Below are positions 8,274 to 17,593 of a DNA stretch of 64,000 nt, one piece after another; the first letter of the stretch is position 1, and each line of letters begins with the position of its first letter. Position numbers and translations under genes: made by a program. Under the pieces are notes generated by a model, which did not search any database, was not told the DNA's origin, and worked only from the letters and a program-made list of their open reading frames with translations. Source of the stretch: Bacteroidaceae bacterium (GTDB lineage: Bacteria; Bacteroidota; Bacteroidia; Bacteroidales; Bacteroidaceae); the NCBI GenBank assembly GCA_017451695.1, contig JAFTNW010000037.1, positions 1-64,000 on the forward strand, in the 5' to 3' direction.

Positions 8274-8921
8274 TTAGTTTGTAAATACTGTCTCTTTTTT
8301 GTCCAGCTCGTCGAGAATCTTGAATGTTGCAGCCGAAAGTGCGGCGCATGCACTTTGCTTTTTTGTGGCAATGATGTCTTGCACGCTCTTTCGTGGAAGG
8401 GCTCTCCAATCTTCGTCCTTGTGCTTTGTGTATTTCCACAGTAAATCGGCTGCGTCCAGCGATTTCATCCCTTTAAGTATCAGCAACTCGATTGTTTTCT
8501 TGTGTGGCTCTTTCAGCAAGGTGTATGCAATGCTTATCGCATGGAACATTCGTTCCTTGTCATGGTCAACTTCCTCGTAGATATACTCAATGCTGTCGGC
8601 AAGCAGTTGTTCGTGCTTTCTAATCTCTTTTGCATCTACAAAGTAATTGAAAGTGCAACGCGACAGGTAGCTGATGAGCGATGCATCGTTTTTATGCTTG
8701 AATTGGCGTAGAACATACCAATTGTTGTTTTCCAAGTATATGTAGTACTCACTTACCAAATCTCTGTATTCGTCATTCCCATACAGTGATTTGGATATGT
8801 GCTGAAGCATGCTTTTGCTTTTCTCGTAAAAGAAATATTTCACAAACTCCGGTGCCGGTGCCGGTTTGCAGGTCAGCGCCTTGATGCACTCCTGGTCGGT
8901 GTAATTTCTGTAATTGCACAT
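8274..8921 (-). CDS. sigma-70-like transcription factor (divergent)
   Basis: A 215-residue basic protein with no signal peptide. Residues about 27-105 read like sigma region 2 (FFYEKSKSMLQHISK, YRDLVSEYYIYLENN, LISYLSRCTFNYFVDAKEIRKH) and about 125-165 could be a degenerate region 4 (AISIAYTLLKEPHKKTIELLILKGMKSLDAADLLWKY). The match is to the general helical pattern, so this is a divergent sigma-like protein or possibly another helical regulator. It starts eight bases after the end of the lipoprotein gene and should be co-transcribed with it. No anti-sigma factor is seen beside it. Confidence 0.5.
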   Translation of the reverse strand: MCNYRNYTDQECIKALTCKPAPAPEFVKYFFYEKSKSMLQHISKSLYGNDEYRDLVSEYYIYLENNNWYVLRQFKHKNDASLISYLSRCTFNYFVDAKEIRKHEQLLADSIEYIYEEVDHDKERMFHAISIAYTLLKEPHKKTIELLILKGMKSLDAADLLWKYTKHKDEDWRALPRKSVQDIIATKKQSACAALSAATFKILDELDKKETVFTN

Positions 8922-8929
8922 TTGCGGTT

Positions 8930-9880
8930 CTACTTTATGAATTTAATATAGTAATTGGTGTTGTATATATCCGATGATATATCGTATTTGAACTCGTTTG
9001 CGTTGTTTTCCAATATTGTAAATATTTTGCTGTCGGCCGAGTTGTCTTTTTCCCATGTGCCATCTATGAACAGTCTGAAATTCTGCTCCTCGTGGTATAT
9101 TGTATAGGGGCAATCCTCGCCAAAGTATCCCATAGCGGCATAAATCTCGGGCAGGTGGTTGTAGATAAAGGCGTTTGTGTGGAATCCGCGGTCTTTATCT
9201 ATTTTATCATACTCGTATTTGAAAACCTTGTTTGCTCTTGTGTTCTCCTCTTTTTCATTCACTTCAACTCCTGTGAGCTTGTGATAAGAGTCCCAGCTGT
9301 ATGTGTATGTGTGTGTTATGGGGCCGTCGGCGTTGTAGGCGTCGGTGTATGTGCTTGAGGTGCAATGGTCGCCTGTGTAGGTGAATGTTCTGTTTGTAAC
9401 GCTGGTTGTCATTGTCATCTCGTCTCTGCCGTTGTAGCTTTTTATCTGGCGTTTGATGTCGGTGATGCGCCCATCCTCGCATGTTGCATCTTCATCTATT
9501 TCCTCTATTTTGCGTGTGCTGTTGAGCGGGCCGTCAAAATTTGTTTCCAAGGTTATTTTGTTGTGGATGTCTCCATTGGGGTAGTACGATAGCTCGCCAT
9601 TCTCTGTTTTAATGGTTGTCTCGGTGCCGTTCTTGGTTTCCAGCTTTGTGGTGGTTTCGTGGGTGTAGGCCTTTATCTTGTTCTCGGCGGTGTACTCAAA
9701 AGACCATTTTTCCGAGATGTCAATCTTGTTGTTCTGTTTCTCGACAATTATTTCCTGTGGATAGAAGGGACTTTTCTCTTGTTCTGCAAAAGGGTTATAT
9801 ACGCTCTCTTCGCTGCTGCATGAGCATGCAAGTGCGATAATTGTTACAAGTGATAGAATTGAATAGAGACTCTTTTTCAT
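8930..9880 (-). CDS. lipoprotein of unknown function
   Basis: A 316-residue protein with a clear lipoprotein signal peptide (MKKSLYSILSLVTIIALACSCSS; lipobox LACSC). The mature part is rich in Thr, Asp, Lys and Tyr with alternating short beta strands (for example TYTDAYNADGPITHTYTYSWDSYHKLTGVEV), like the DUF4595-type surface lipoproteins of Bacteroidales; that family name is a guess from memory. It has no enzymatic motif. It is transcribed ahead of the sigma-like gene. A CAAAGGTA (reverse TACCTTTG) at 9927-9934 could be its -7 element, though no well-spaced -33 element is visible. Confidence 0.7.
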   Translation of the reverse strand: MKKSLYSILSLVTIIALACSCSSEESVYNPFAEQEKSPFYPQEIIVEKQNNKIDISEKWSFEYTAENKIKAYTHETTTKLETKNGTETTIKTENGELSYYPNGDIHNKITLETNFDGPLNSTRKIEEIDEDATCEDGRITDIKRQIKSYNGRDEMTMTTSVTNRTFTYTGDHCTSSTYTDAYNADGPITHTYTYSWDSYHKLTGVEVNEKEENTRANKVFKYEYDKIDKDRGFHTNAFIYNHLPEIYAAMGYFGEDCPYTIYHEEQNFRLFIDGTWEKDNSADSKIFTILENNANEFKYDISSDIYNTNYYIKFIK

Positions 9881-9984
9881 TGTTGTGCTTGTTTTATTAT
9901 AACGGCAAAATTAAACCTAAATTATACAAAGGTATGATTTTAATTTGTAATAAAACTTGACAATGGTGCAAAATATTGTTAAAT

Positions 9985-10365
9985 CTATTGATTTGTAAAG
10001 AAATCGAGCGATTCCAATATCTCTTGTTTGCTCACTTTTTTCTCTGTGTATTTTATATTTTTGTCTATTAACAATAGGTTGTAATTGCTGATGTTGGCAA
10101 TAATGGTATCGTAGCTTTTGCAATCGAAAGTGAACAGCGAACTCTCTTCGCGGTAATTTCTCACAAAGGTGTGCAGTTTTATTGTGGGAAACCCTTCGAG
10201 AATTGCCGATAGGAAGAGTGTGCATATGATGCCGGCAGCGGTATAGTCGCTGTCGCTTGCTCTGCTGCCGAATGTGGCTTGCAGTGCCCGGGCTATGGTT
10301 GAGCCCATGCGCCTGTCGGCCGGTTGCGCAGTGATTTGCGATAGTAATTCAAATGGTTTGTCCAT
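9985..10365 (-). CDS. small protein of unknown function
   Basis: A 126-residue protein if started at the ATG at 10365 (MDKPFELLSQ); the frame stays open to 10491, but that extension is Lys/Arg/His-rich and spans a possible promoter (TATCTTTG on the minus strand, 10384-10391). There is no signal peptide. The middle (ARALQATFGSRASDSDYTAAGIICTLFLSAILEGFPTIKL in outline) has an amphipathic helix, and the C terminus is Lys/Asn-rich. I do not recognise the family. It is separated by about 100 bases from the lipoprotein downstream. Confidence 0.55.
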   Translation of the reverse strand: MDKPFELLSQITAQPADRRMGSTIARALQATFGSRASDSDYTAAGIICTLFLSAILEGFPTIKLHTFVRNYREESSLFTFDCKSYDTIIANISNYNLLLIDKNIKYTEKKVSKQEILESLDFFTNQ

Positions 10366-10574
10366 GCTTGCGTCTCTGTTGCTGCAAAGATAGTGCAAGT
10401 GTGTGAAAAACGGTGCTTGCCTTGCTGTTTTGTGTGCTCTTTTTGTTTTGAATCGCTTGGATTTTTTTTCTAAATTTGTAAAATGAGACAAACGTGCAAT
10501 AAATATTGCAGCCGGATTAAACTATTGGCTCTCTTTTCTGTCAAATAAGAGTATGTAACTTTTTTATTAAGATT

Positions 10575-13502
10575 ATGAAATATTTGTATATTCTGATATT
10601 TACAATATTGTCTGTGGGTGCTGTGGCTCAGCAACAGGTGAAGAAGGGAACATTGAGTGGCGTGGTAGCCGATTCGGAAACAGGTGAACTGTTGCAGACA
10701 GCGGCGGTGCAACTTCTTGCGCTCCCCGATACCGTGTATAAGGCGGGTGTTGCCAGCGATGCTCATGGACGTTTTTCGGTGGTGGCTCCCGTGGGTGCAT
10801 ATATTCTGCGTGCAACGTATGTGGGCTATCTTCCCATGGATAAAAAGGTTACAATAGTGGAGGGGAAGAATACCGATGTCGGCAAGCTGGCTCTTGCTTC
10901 CGATATGGTTATGCTTAAGGCGGCCGAGATTACGGCCGAGGTGCCACCCGTAACGGTGCAAGAGGATACCACGGTTTACAATACGGCGGCTTTCCGTGTG
11001 CCTGCAGGCTCAATGCTCGAGGAGCTTATAAAAAAGTATCCGGGCGTGGAGGTGAGCGATGATGGTACGATAAAGATTAATGGAAAAACCGTGTCGCGTA
11101 TTCTTATGAAGGGTAAGGATTTTTTTGGCACGGATAAGGATATGGCGTTGAAGAATATCCCTGTCGATGTGGTCGATAAGGTTAAGTTCTACGATAAAAA
11201 GAGTGATTTTGCACGCATAACAGGTATAGATGATGGCGAGGAGGAGACTGTGCTCGACTTGCAAATGAGAAAGGATGTGGAGGAGGGTATCTTTGCCAAT
11301 GCCGATTTGGGTTATGGAACAAAAGACCGCTTCTCGGCAAAGGGCCTTGCGAATTATTTCACCGATACGCAACGCTATACGCTTATTCTGTCGGGTAACA
11401 ATACGAACGACCGTGGAATGAGCGGCGGTGGTCGTGGGGGCGGTCTTGTGAATGCCAAACAGGGCGGCTTTAACTTTGTAACCGGCAACGATACCGTGGA
11501 GTTTGGCGGAAATGTGCGTTTCAACCATAGCAACAGCGATTCGAGGAGCTATACATCGAGCGAGCGTTTTATGTCGGGCAATGCCAAGAATCAATATGGC
11601 AACAGCAACAGCACGCGTTTTGGGCACAACGTGGGCGTGAATGCCAATTTCCGTTTGGAGTGGAAGCCCGACACTATGACAAGGGTAATATTTACTCCGG
11701 CTTTTTCATACTCGAAGAATGATAGCTATTCAAACAGTCTATCGGCTACATTTGACGAGGATCCCTTTGATTATGCCGCATATCCCAAAACACAATTTGG
11801 CGAGGTGCTCCCCGAATTCGAGAATATTGCGATAAACAGCAACGAGAGCAGGAGTCTCTCGCTCTCCGACAGTCGTTCGGCAAGTGCGGGCTTGATGTTT
11901 AACCGCAGGCTTGAAAAACCCGGCCGTAATATAACTTTCCGTGGCAATGTGTCATATAGCAAGAGCGAAAGCGATTCTTATTCAATAAATAATGTAAAAT
12001 ATTATCGTTCATCGGTTGCGGGCGATGCTTCCAGCAGAAAACGCTATTCGGCCAATCCCAATGAGAATTGGAGCTACTCGCTGCGTGGCAGTTACACCGA
12101 ACCGATTATGAAAAATCTGTTCCTGCAATTCAATTACAGTTTCAATTACAGCTATCAGAACAGCGACCGTTCGACATACGTTTTTGATAATCTCGACAGC
12201 TACGATATGTATATGAATCATCATTATCACAAGCCTGTTCTTCCCGAGGATTATCAACAATATTACGACAGCGACCAGAGCCGCTATTCGGCCTATCGCA
12301 ATATGCGCCACGATGCCCAGATAATGGTGCGCTACATTACATCCAAGGCCAATTTGAGCGCGGGAATATCGTGGCAGCCGTTGCAGTCGGAGATGGATTA
12401 CAAGTATTTGGGCGTTGATACCGTGGTAAAACGTACAGTGCATAATATATCGCCCAACGTGCGTTTCCGCTATCGTTGGTCAAAGACCACTAACCTCACA
12501 TTGAGGTATCGCGGAACAACAACGCAGCCCTCGATGACCGACCTTTTGCATATTACCGACGACTCTAACCCTTTGAACATAACAAAGGGTAATCCGGGGC
12601 TTAAACCATCGTTCAACAACAGCATGAATGCCGACTTTGTAACTAATAACCCCGATAAGCAGCGTACCATAAATGCCAATCTGCGTTTTAACTACAAAAT
12701 AAACAGTATTGAACGCAAGATGACATACGACGAGGCTACCGGTGTTACCACAAGCCAGCCCGATAATATAAATGGTAATTGGGATATAAGCGGTGGCTTT
12801 GGTTATAATTCGGCGTTGCCGCAAAACAAAAAATATACATACAGCACAAATACCACACTCGGTTACAAACACAATGTTGGTTATATAAGCATGAGTGGTA
12901 GCAAGAACAGCGTGCGCAACACTGCCGAAACGGTGGATTTGGGCGAGAGGCTGAACGCTTCGTATCGTTCCGACTATTTCGATATTTCGCTCGATGGTCG
13001 TGTGCTCTATTCGCATAGCAAATACAGCATGCGCCCCGAAAATAATATGGATACATGGAACTTCTCTTATGGCCCCAGCACCACGGTGCGCCTGCCATGG
13101 CAGAATCTGCAATTCTCTACAAATCTTTCAATGAGCAGCCGTCGCGGATACAGCGACCCGCAGTTCAATACCAATGAGCTTTTGTGGAATGCGCAGGTGT
13201 CAATGAGTTTTTTGGAGAAGAATGCCTTGACGCTCTCTTTCCGCATGTACGATATATTGCACGAGCAGAGCAACGTGTCGCGTGCCATTTCGGCAACGTC
13301 GCGCAGCGATAGCGAGAATAATTCAATATATAGCTATTGCATGTTCCACCTTATATATAAGTTCAACCAGATGGGTGGCGAGCATGGGGAGCATGGAGAG
13401 CGAGGCCGTGGCGCGCGCGAGTATAATGGCGGTGGTCGCCCCTTTGGCCCTCCCTCGGGTGGCTTTGGCGGTTTCGGCGGTGGTCGTGGCGGCCGTTTCT
13501 GA
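10575..13502 (+). CDS. outer-membrane beta-barrel protein with CarboxypepD-like domain
   Basis: A 975-residue protein with signal peptide (MKYLYILIFTILSVGAVAQQ), an N-terminal carboxypeptidase-regulatory-like domain (GTLSGVVADSETGELLQTAAVQLL, about 25-105), a plug-like region (TVYNTAAFRVPAGSMLEELIKKYPGVEV, about 135-240) and a long C-terminal barrel of alternating aromatic strands (outer membrane beta-barrel type 3). It resembles the SusC-less TonB-receptor-like proteins common in Bacteroidetes. No SusD partner is adjacent. The last 45 residues are a low-complexity Gly/Arg/His tail ending in Phe. Substrate unknown. Confidence 0.85.
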   Translation: MKYLYILIFTILSVGAVAQQQVKKGTLSGVVADSETGELLQTAAVQLLALPDTVYKAGVASDAHGRFSVVAPVGAYILRATYVGYLPMDKKVTIVEGKNTDVGKLALASDMVMLKAAEITAEVPPVTVQEDTTVYNTAAFRVPAGSMLEELIKKYPGVEVSDDGTIKINGKTVSRILMKGKDFFGTDKDMALKNIPVDVVDKVKFYDKKSDFARITGIDDGEEETVLDLQMRKDVEEGIFANADLGYGTKDRFSAKGLANYFTDTQRYTLILSGNNTNDRGMSGGGRGGGLVNAKQGGFNFVTGNDTVEFGGNVRFNHSNSDSRSYTSSERFMSGNAKNQYGNSNSTRFGHNVGVNANFRLEWKPDTMTRVIFTPAFSYSKNDSYSNSLSATFDEDPFDYAAYPKTQFGEVLPEFENIAINSNESRSLSLSDSRSASAGLMFNRRLEKPGRNITFRGNVSYSKSESDSYSINNVKYYRSSVAGDASSRKRYSANPNENWSYSLRGSYTEPIMKNLFLQFNYSFNYSYQNSDRSTYVFDNLDSYDMYMNHHYHKPVLPEDYQQYYDSDQSRYSAYRNMRHDAQIMVRYITSKANLSAGISWQPLQSEMDYKYLGVDTVVKRTVHNISPNVRFRYRWSKTTNLTLRYRGTTTQPSMTDLLHITDDSNPLNITKGNPGLKPSFNNSMNADFVTNNPDKQRTINANLRFNYKINSIERKMTYDEATGVTTSQPDNINGNWDISGGFGYNSALPQNKKYTYSTNTTLGYKHNVGYISMSGSKNSVRNTAETVDLGERLNASYRSDYFDISLDGRVLYSHSKYSMRPENNMDTWNFSYGPSTTVRLPWQNLQFSTNLSMSSRRGYSDPQFNTNELLWNAQVSMSFLEKNALTLSFRMYDILHEQSNVSRAISATSRSDSENNSIYSYCMFHLIYKFNQMGGEHGEHGERGRGAREYNGGGRPFGPPSGGFGGFGGGRGGRF

Positions 13503-13572
13503 TTGCGGGGTGCTGCTTTTTCGCGCATAGGTGGTTTTGTTGCGGCGGTTTTGAAAAAGGTTGCCGTAAAAC

Positions 13573-13603
13573 TTTGGTAATTGAAAAATTATCTCTATCT
13601 TTG
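13573..13603 (+). promoter_or_regulatory. promoter of rpsF-rpsR-rplI
   Basis: TTTG at 13573-13576, a 19-bp spacer, then TATCTTTG at 13596-13603: a perfect match to the Bacteroidetes housekeeping consensus, about 60 bases ahead of rpsF. Confidence 0.85.
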
Positions 13604-13662
13604 CACCCGCGTTTTGGATAAACGCATGTTTAATCAATTTATTAATTTATTTATTAACTAAA

Positions 13663-14004
13663 ATGAATCAATACGAAACCGTTTTCATTTTAACTCCCGT
13701 TTTGTCTGATGCTCAGATGAAGGAAGCGGTAGAGAAGTTCAAAGGCATTCTCACTGCTGAAGGTGCGGAGATTGTCAATGAAGAGAATTGGGGCTTGAAG
13801 AAACTTGCATACCCCATCGAGAAGAAATCAACAGGTTTTTATGTAATGTTTGAGTTCAACGCAGAGCCCAAAGTTATATCAAAACTCGAGTTGCAGTATC
13901 GTCGTGACGAGCGCGTTATTCGCTCATTGGTAGTAAAATTGGACAAGTATGCTGCTGAGTATGCTGCCAAGAGAAGAAATCTTAAAGGTAATAAGGAGGA
14001 TTAA
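13663..14004 (+). CDS. rpsF: 30S ribosomal protein S6
   Basis: A 113-residue protein opening [18 protein letters not shown], with [25 protein letters not shown] and the C-terminal basic tail typical of S6. It binds 16S rRNA with S18 on the small-subunit platform. It is the first gene of a three-gene operon; S18 follows after two bases. Confidence 0.97.
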   Translation: MNQYETVFILTPVLSDAQMKEAVEKFKGILTAEGAEIVNEENWGLKKLAYPIEKKSTGFYVMFEFNAEPKVISKLELQYRRDERVIRSLVVKLDKYAAEYAAKRRNLKGNKED

Positions 14005-14006
14005 TT

Positions 14007-14276
14007 ATGGCACAGACACCTTCAGAAATCAGATATTTGACACCTCCCACAGTTGATGTCAAGAAGAAAAAGTATTGCCGTTTCAAAAAGAACGGTATCA
14101 AGTATATCGATTACAAGGATCCCGAATTCTTGAAGAAATTCTTGAACGAGCAGGGTAAGTTGCTTCCCCGTCGCATCACCGGTACTTCTTTGAAGTTCCA
14201 GCGTCGCATTGCTCAGGCTGTTAAGCGCGCACGCCACTTGGCTTTGCTGCCTTTTGTAACTGATATGATGAAATAA
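14007..14276 (+). CDS. rpsR: 30S ribosomal protein S18
   Basis: An 89-residue basic protein with the family core [40 protein letters not shown]... and [10 protein letters not shown], the partner of S6. The order S6-S18-L9 without ssb or priB between is usual in Bacteroidetes. Confidence 0.97.
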   Translation: MAQTPSEIRYLTPPTVDVKKKKYCRFKKNGIKYIDYKDPEFLKKFLNEQGKLLPRRITGTSLKFQRRIAQAVKRARHLALLPFVTDMMK

Positions 14277-14292
14277 TAAAGGAGGAATAATT

Positions 14293-14742
14293 ATGGAGCT
14301 AATATTGAAAGAAGACGTAATCAACCTTGGTTACAAAGACGATATCGTTAAGGTAAAAGACGGTTATGGCCGTAATTATTTGATTCCTACAGGTAAGGCA
14401 GTTATCGCTACCGAGTCTGCAAAGAAAGTTCTTGCCGAGAATCTTCGTCAGCGCGCTCATAAGCTCGCTCAGATTAAGGCAGATGCTGAGGCTGTTGCAC
14501 AGAAATTGGAGGGTGTTGCTCTCACAATTGCTGTTAAGGTTAGCGAGAATGGTACAACCTTCGGTTCTGTAAGCGCTGCTCAGATTGCCGACGAGCTTGC
14601 TAAGCTTGGTCATGAGGTAGATCGCAAGGTTATCTCTGTTGAGAGTGCAAAAGAGCTTGGCGAGTACACAGCTACCATCCGCTTGCACAAGGAGGTTACC
14701 GTTAAGGTTCCCTACACTGTTGTAGCAGAGTCTGCTGAGTAA
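14293..14742 (+). CDS. rplI: 50S ribosomal protein L9
   Basis: A 149-residue protein with the L9 N-terminal rRNA-binding motif (MELILKEDVINLGYKDDIVKVKDGYGRNYLIP) and the C-terminal domain (NGTTFGSVSAAQIADEL). It is the last gene of the operon, followed by a strong terminator. Confidence 0.97.
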   Translation: MELILKEDVINLGYKDDIVKVKDGYGRNYLIPTGKAVIATESAKKVLAENLRQRAHKLAQIKADAEAVAQKLEGVALTIAVKVSENGTTFGSVSAAQIADELAKLGHEVDRKVISVESAKELGEYTATIRLHKEVTVKVPYTVVAESAE

Positions 14743-14768
14743 TAGAAATAGATTTTATTACATATATT

Positions 14769-14804
14769 AACTTGGGTTGCGCATGCGCAACCCAAGTTTT
14801 TTTG
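14769..14804 (+). terminator. terminator of the S6-S18-L9 operon
   Basis: A perfect 30-base palindrome (14769-14798, AACTTGGGTTGCGCA and its complement) followed by a run of T. Confidence 0.92.
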
Positions 14805-15250
14805 TTTATGTGTATGCCGGCATTTTAAGGCTGATGTCCGTTGCTGGCTGCTCACTGTGCCCCCCCTCAGGCTGCCCAACCCCCGCCGTTATAGTTCAAA
14901 GAAACCATCGAAACGCACTCTCAACCGACAGAAATCCATTCTAAAAAACATGAAGAATATTTGGAAGGTGGAATTTGACAAATAGACCAAGCAAAAAAAG
15001 GTCATTGGCTCGTTTTGCCTTTCGTGCACCGCGGGGCATCACTTTCAGCGATGCCGCCCGCGACGTTCACTGCAAAACTCGCCGATAACAAAACATCGTT
15101 TTGTCATTCTATATAGTCCCTTTTTTGAAAAAAATGCAGAAAAAAGTGCTTTTCGGAAAAAACTTTTCCGGGCAAATGCTGTTATATAGATAGACAGTAG
15201 CAACGAGAAAAATTAATAGAACTTTTTCTTAATCATTCAATTCCCCCTGT
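14805..15250. other. gene-free stretch with several hairpins
   Basis: No coding sequence of note. I see three compact inverted repeats: CGCGGG..GCATC with GATGC..CCCGCG (15030-15062), ACAAAAC-ATC-GTTTTGT (15088-15104) and CGGAAAA-AAC-TTTTCCG (15154-15170), then a terminator-like stem at 15251-15280. Bounded by two terminators, it may be a small RNA gene, but no convincing promoter was found. Confidence 0.4.
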
Positions 15251-15287
15251 GCAACCCTCCGTAGTGATACGCGGGGTTGCTTTCTTT
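15251..15287 (+). terminator. terminator-like hairpin of unknown transcript
   Basis: GCAACCC (15251-15257) pairs with GGGTTGC (15274-15280), followed by TTTCTTTT. It faces plus and lies between the L9 terminator and the riboswitch promoter, so it would end a transcript from 14805-15250 or clear read-through. Confidence 0.55.
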
Positions 15288-15327
15288 TGTCATCCATGGT
15301 GTGAGGTATAAAAAATATTGCAAATAG

Positions 15328-15358
15328 TTGCATAGAATTTTCAATAGCTATATCTTCG
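15328..15358 (+). promoter_or_regulatory. promoter of the cobalamin riboswitch operon
   Basis: TTG at 15328-15330, a 20-bp spacer, then TATCTTCG at 15351-15358, placing the transcription start just before the riboswitch. Confidence 0.6.
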
Positions 15359-15367
15359 CACCGAATA

Positions 15368-15540
15368 AAGGTGTAACAGCCGCCACGTTTGGCGGTGTTA
15401 GTAAAAGGGAATCCGGTTAAAATCCGGAGCTATACCCGTAGCTGTGAGTCCATTTATGCCTCGGTAATCTATTGCCACTGCCCATTGAGGGTGGGAAGGT
15501 AACCGCCCGGCGGACAAGCCAGAAAACCTGCCTCTGTTCA
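15368..15540 (+). promoter_or_regulatory. cobalamin (AdoCbl) riboswitch
   Basis: Recognised by the conserved blocks AAAGGGAATCCGGT, the palindromic CCGG arms, AGCTATACCCGTAGCTGTGA, GCCACTGCCCA, GGGAAGGTAACCGCCCGG and the B12 box AAGCCAGAAAACCTGCC (near 15518-15534). Binding of cobalamin should lower expression of the downstream BtuB/BtuG genes. The B12 box ends about 55 bases before the start codon, so control of translation start or of transcription termination are both possible. Confidence 0.93.
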
Positions 15541-15591
15541 TTATGTAAATATTAACAATGCCTCGGGTGAAGGCTTGCTAACTATTTTTTT

Positions 15592-17583
15592 ATGCAGAAA
15601 TTTTCTTTGGTAGCACCCCTTTGTGCTATTTGTTTATGGATTGTCGGTGTGCAGTTGTGTGGCGCACAAGATATTGACTCGCTCTCCTCGGTTCGTAATC
15701 TTGCCGAGGTTGAGGTGGTGGGTGCAGTTGTGGATAAAGAGGCCGTTTCTGTGGCTCCTTTACAGGTGGCGCAAAGCAATGATTTTGAACGCTTGGGGCT
15801 TGTTACAGCAGCCGATGTGGTAAAACGCATGGCAGGTGTGCATGTGCAGGATTATGGTGGCATAGGTGGCCTTAAAACGGTCTCTTTGCGCGGGCTTGGT
15901 GCCAAGCACACGGCTGTGAGCTACGATGGTGTGGCGGTGTCCGATGCATACAGCGGGCAGATTGATATAGGGCGTTATGCACTTGATAATGTGGAGGCTC
16001 TATCGCTCACAGTGGGGCAGGGGAATGATATTTTTCGCCCTGCACGCGATTTTGCATCGGCAGGGCTCATTGAGATTAAAAGCCGTACCCCTCTCACCAC
16101 CCACACAATGGCAAAGGTGCGTGGCGGCTCGTTCGGCCTTATGGGGGCGACACTCATGCACGAGAGGGTGCTGGGCGAGCATTGGAGCTCTTCGGCTGTT
16201 CTTAATGTAGAGCAGGCCGATGGCGACTATCCCTTTACCCTTGTGAATGGCATTGCAAGCAGCAGGCAGCATCGCGCCGATGGCGACACAAAGAGCATTG
16301 CAGCCGAGGGTAATCTGTTCGGTTCGTTCGGCAACCGTGGCAATGTGCAGATGAAGGTTGCGTATTACGACTCGGAACGTGGCTTGCCCGGCAGTGTAAG
16401 GCTTTATAACAAGGATAACAGCGAGCGTTTGTGGGATAACAATTTTTATGTTCAAGCCACAGGCGAGGTTGTGCTGTCGGCCAAGTGGAAGGCGCGTGCC
16501 GTTGCAAAATACAACTACCTGTTTTCGCGCTATAAACAGGTGAACCCGAACTTTGCGGCCGGTTACCAAACCGATGCAAACAGGCAGAACGAGTATTATC
16601 TCTCCGTGGGTTCTCTTTATACCCCCGGTGGCGCTTTCTCTTTCTCTTTGACGAGCGATTTCTCGTTTGCCACCGTGAGAAACAATTTCCTTGCAGGCAG
16701 GGAACCGCAAAGAATAAATTCGCAGACGGTGGTGGCTGCATCTTATGAAAAAGGCGCTGTTACGGCAACGGCAAGCCTGTTGGGTACACTCCTTGCCGAC
16801 GATGCGGGCGGTTCATCGAAACCCGACAGTAAAAAACGCCTTTCGCCCGCCATCTCTTTGGCGTGGCAGCCGTTTGAGGATGTGCCTTTGCGCTTGCGTG
16901 CTTCGTACAAAGATATTTTCCGCACACCCACCCTTGCCGACCTCTATTACCAACGTATGGGTAATGTGGGGCTCAAACCCGAACGTGCAACGCAGTACAA
17001 TCTTGGTGCCACGTTCAGTGGCAGCTTGGGCAGCAAGGCCACCCTTGCGCTCTCCCTCGATGGTTATATGAACAGGGTGAAGGATAAAATCGTCGCCCTG
17101 CCCACAATGTATATATGGCGCATGCAGAACTACGGCAGGGTGTTTGTGCGTGGTGTCGATGCCACTCTGTCGGCTGCTTGCACCCTTGCCCGCGATGTGG
17201 AACTGCTGCTCGATGTCTCGTATAGTTACAGCCACACGGTGGATAAAACCAACCGCAATTCCAAGAACTATGGGCACCAGATTCCATACACACCGCGCCA
17301 CGCAGCCAATGGCTCGTTTACCCTTAACAACAAGTGGGTAAACATATCCTATCTTGTAACATTTACAGGCGAGCGATATATGTTGCCGCAAAACATCGAG
17401 GAGAATAAGCTCCCTGCCTTTGTGGAGCACACAATATCTCTGAACAGGGAGTTTGCGCTGTGGGGTGCTCTCTTGCGCCTGCAAGGCGAGGTGCTGAACT
17501 TTACCGATAAGGGCTATGAGGTAATTCGTTACTATCCCATGCCCGGGCGGCAGTGGAGGGTTACAATGTGTTTAACATTCTAA
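15592..17583 (+). CDS. btuB: TonB-dependent cobalamin receptor BtuB
   Basis: A 663-residue outer-membrane receptor. The signal peptide covers about 1-24 (ending CGAQ), followed by the plug (about 40-165: VVKRMAGVHVQDYGGIGGLKTVSLRGLGAKHTAVSYDGV..) and a 22-strand-type barrel ending in MCLTF, whose terminal Phe is the barrel-insertion signal. The cobalamin riboswitch upstream and the BtuG-like lipoprotein downstream identify the substrate as a corrinoid. TonB-dependent import of B12 across the outer membrane is the known role of the family. No inner-membrane BtuCD genes are adjacent. Confidence 0.9.
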   Translation: MQKFSLVAPLCAICLWIVGVQLCGAQDIDSLSSVRNLAEVEVVGAVVDKEAVSVAPLQVAQSNDFERLGLVTAADVVKRMAGVHVQDYGGIGGLKTVSLRGLGAKHTAVSYDGVAVSDAYSGQIDIGRYALDNVEALSLTVGQGNDIFRPARDFASAGLIEIKSRTPLTTHTMAKVRGGSFGLMGATLMHERVLGEHWSSSAVLNVEQADGDYPFTLVNGIASSRQHRADGDTKSIAAEGNLFGSFGNRGNVQMKVAYYDSERGLPGSVRLYNKDNSERLWDNNFYVQATGEVVLSAKWKARAVAKYNYLFSRYKQVNPNFAAGYQTDANRQNEYYLSVGSLYTPGGAFSFSLTSDFSFATVRNNFLAGREPQRINSQTVVAASYEKGAVTATASLLGTLLADDAGGSSKPDSKKRLSPAISLAWQPFEDVPLRLRASYKDIFRTPTLADLYYQRMGNVGLKPERATQYNLGATFSGSLGSKATLALSLDGYMNRVKDKIVALPTMYIWRMQNYGRVFVRGVDATLSAACTLARDVELLLDVSYSYSHTVDKTNRNSKNYGHQIPYTPRHAANGSFTLNNKWVNISYLVTFTGERYMLPQNIEENKLPAFVEHTISLNREFALWGALLRLQGEVLNFTDKGYEVIRYYPMPGRQWRVTMCLTF

Positions 17584-17593
17584 ATTATATAAT

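Noticed and set aside
14805..15250. A tRNA, tmRNA or RNase P RNA in this region
   Set aside because: No T-arm GGTTCRA-type sequence, CCA-side stem or known core was found by eye.
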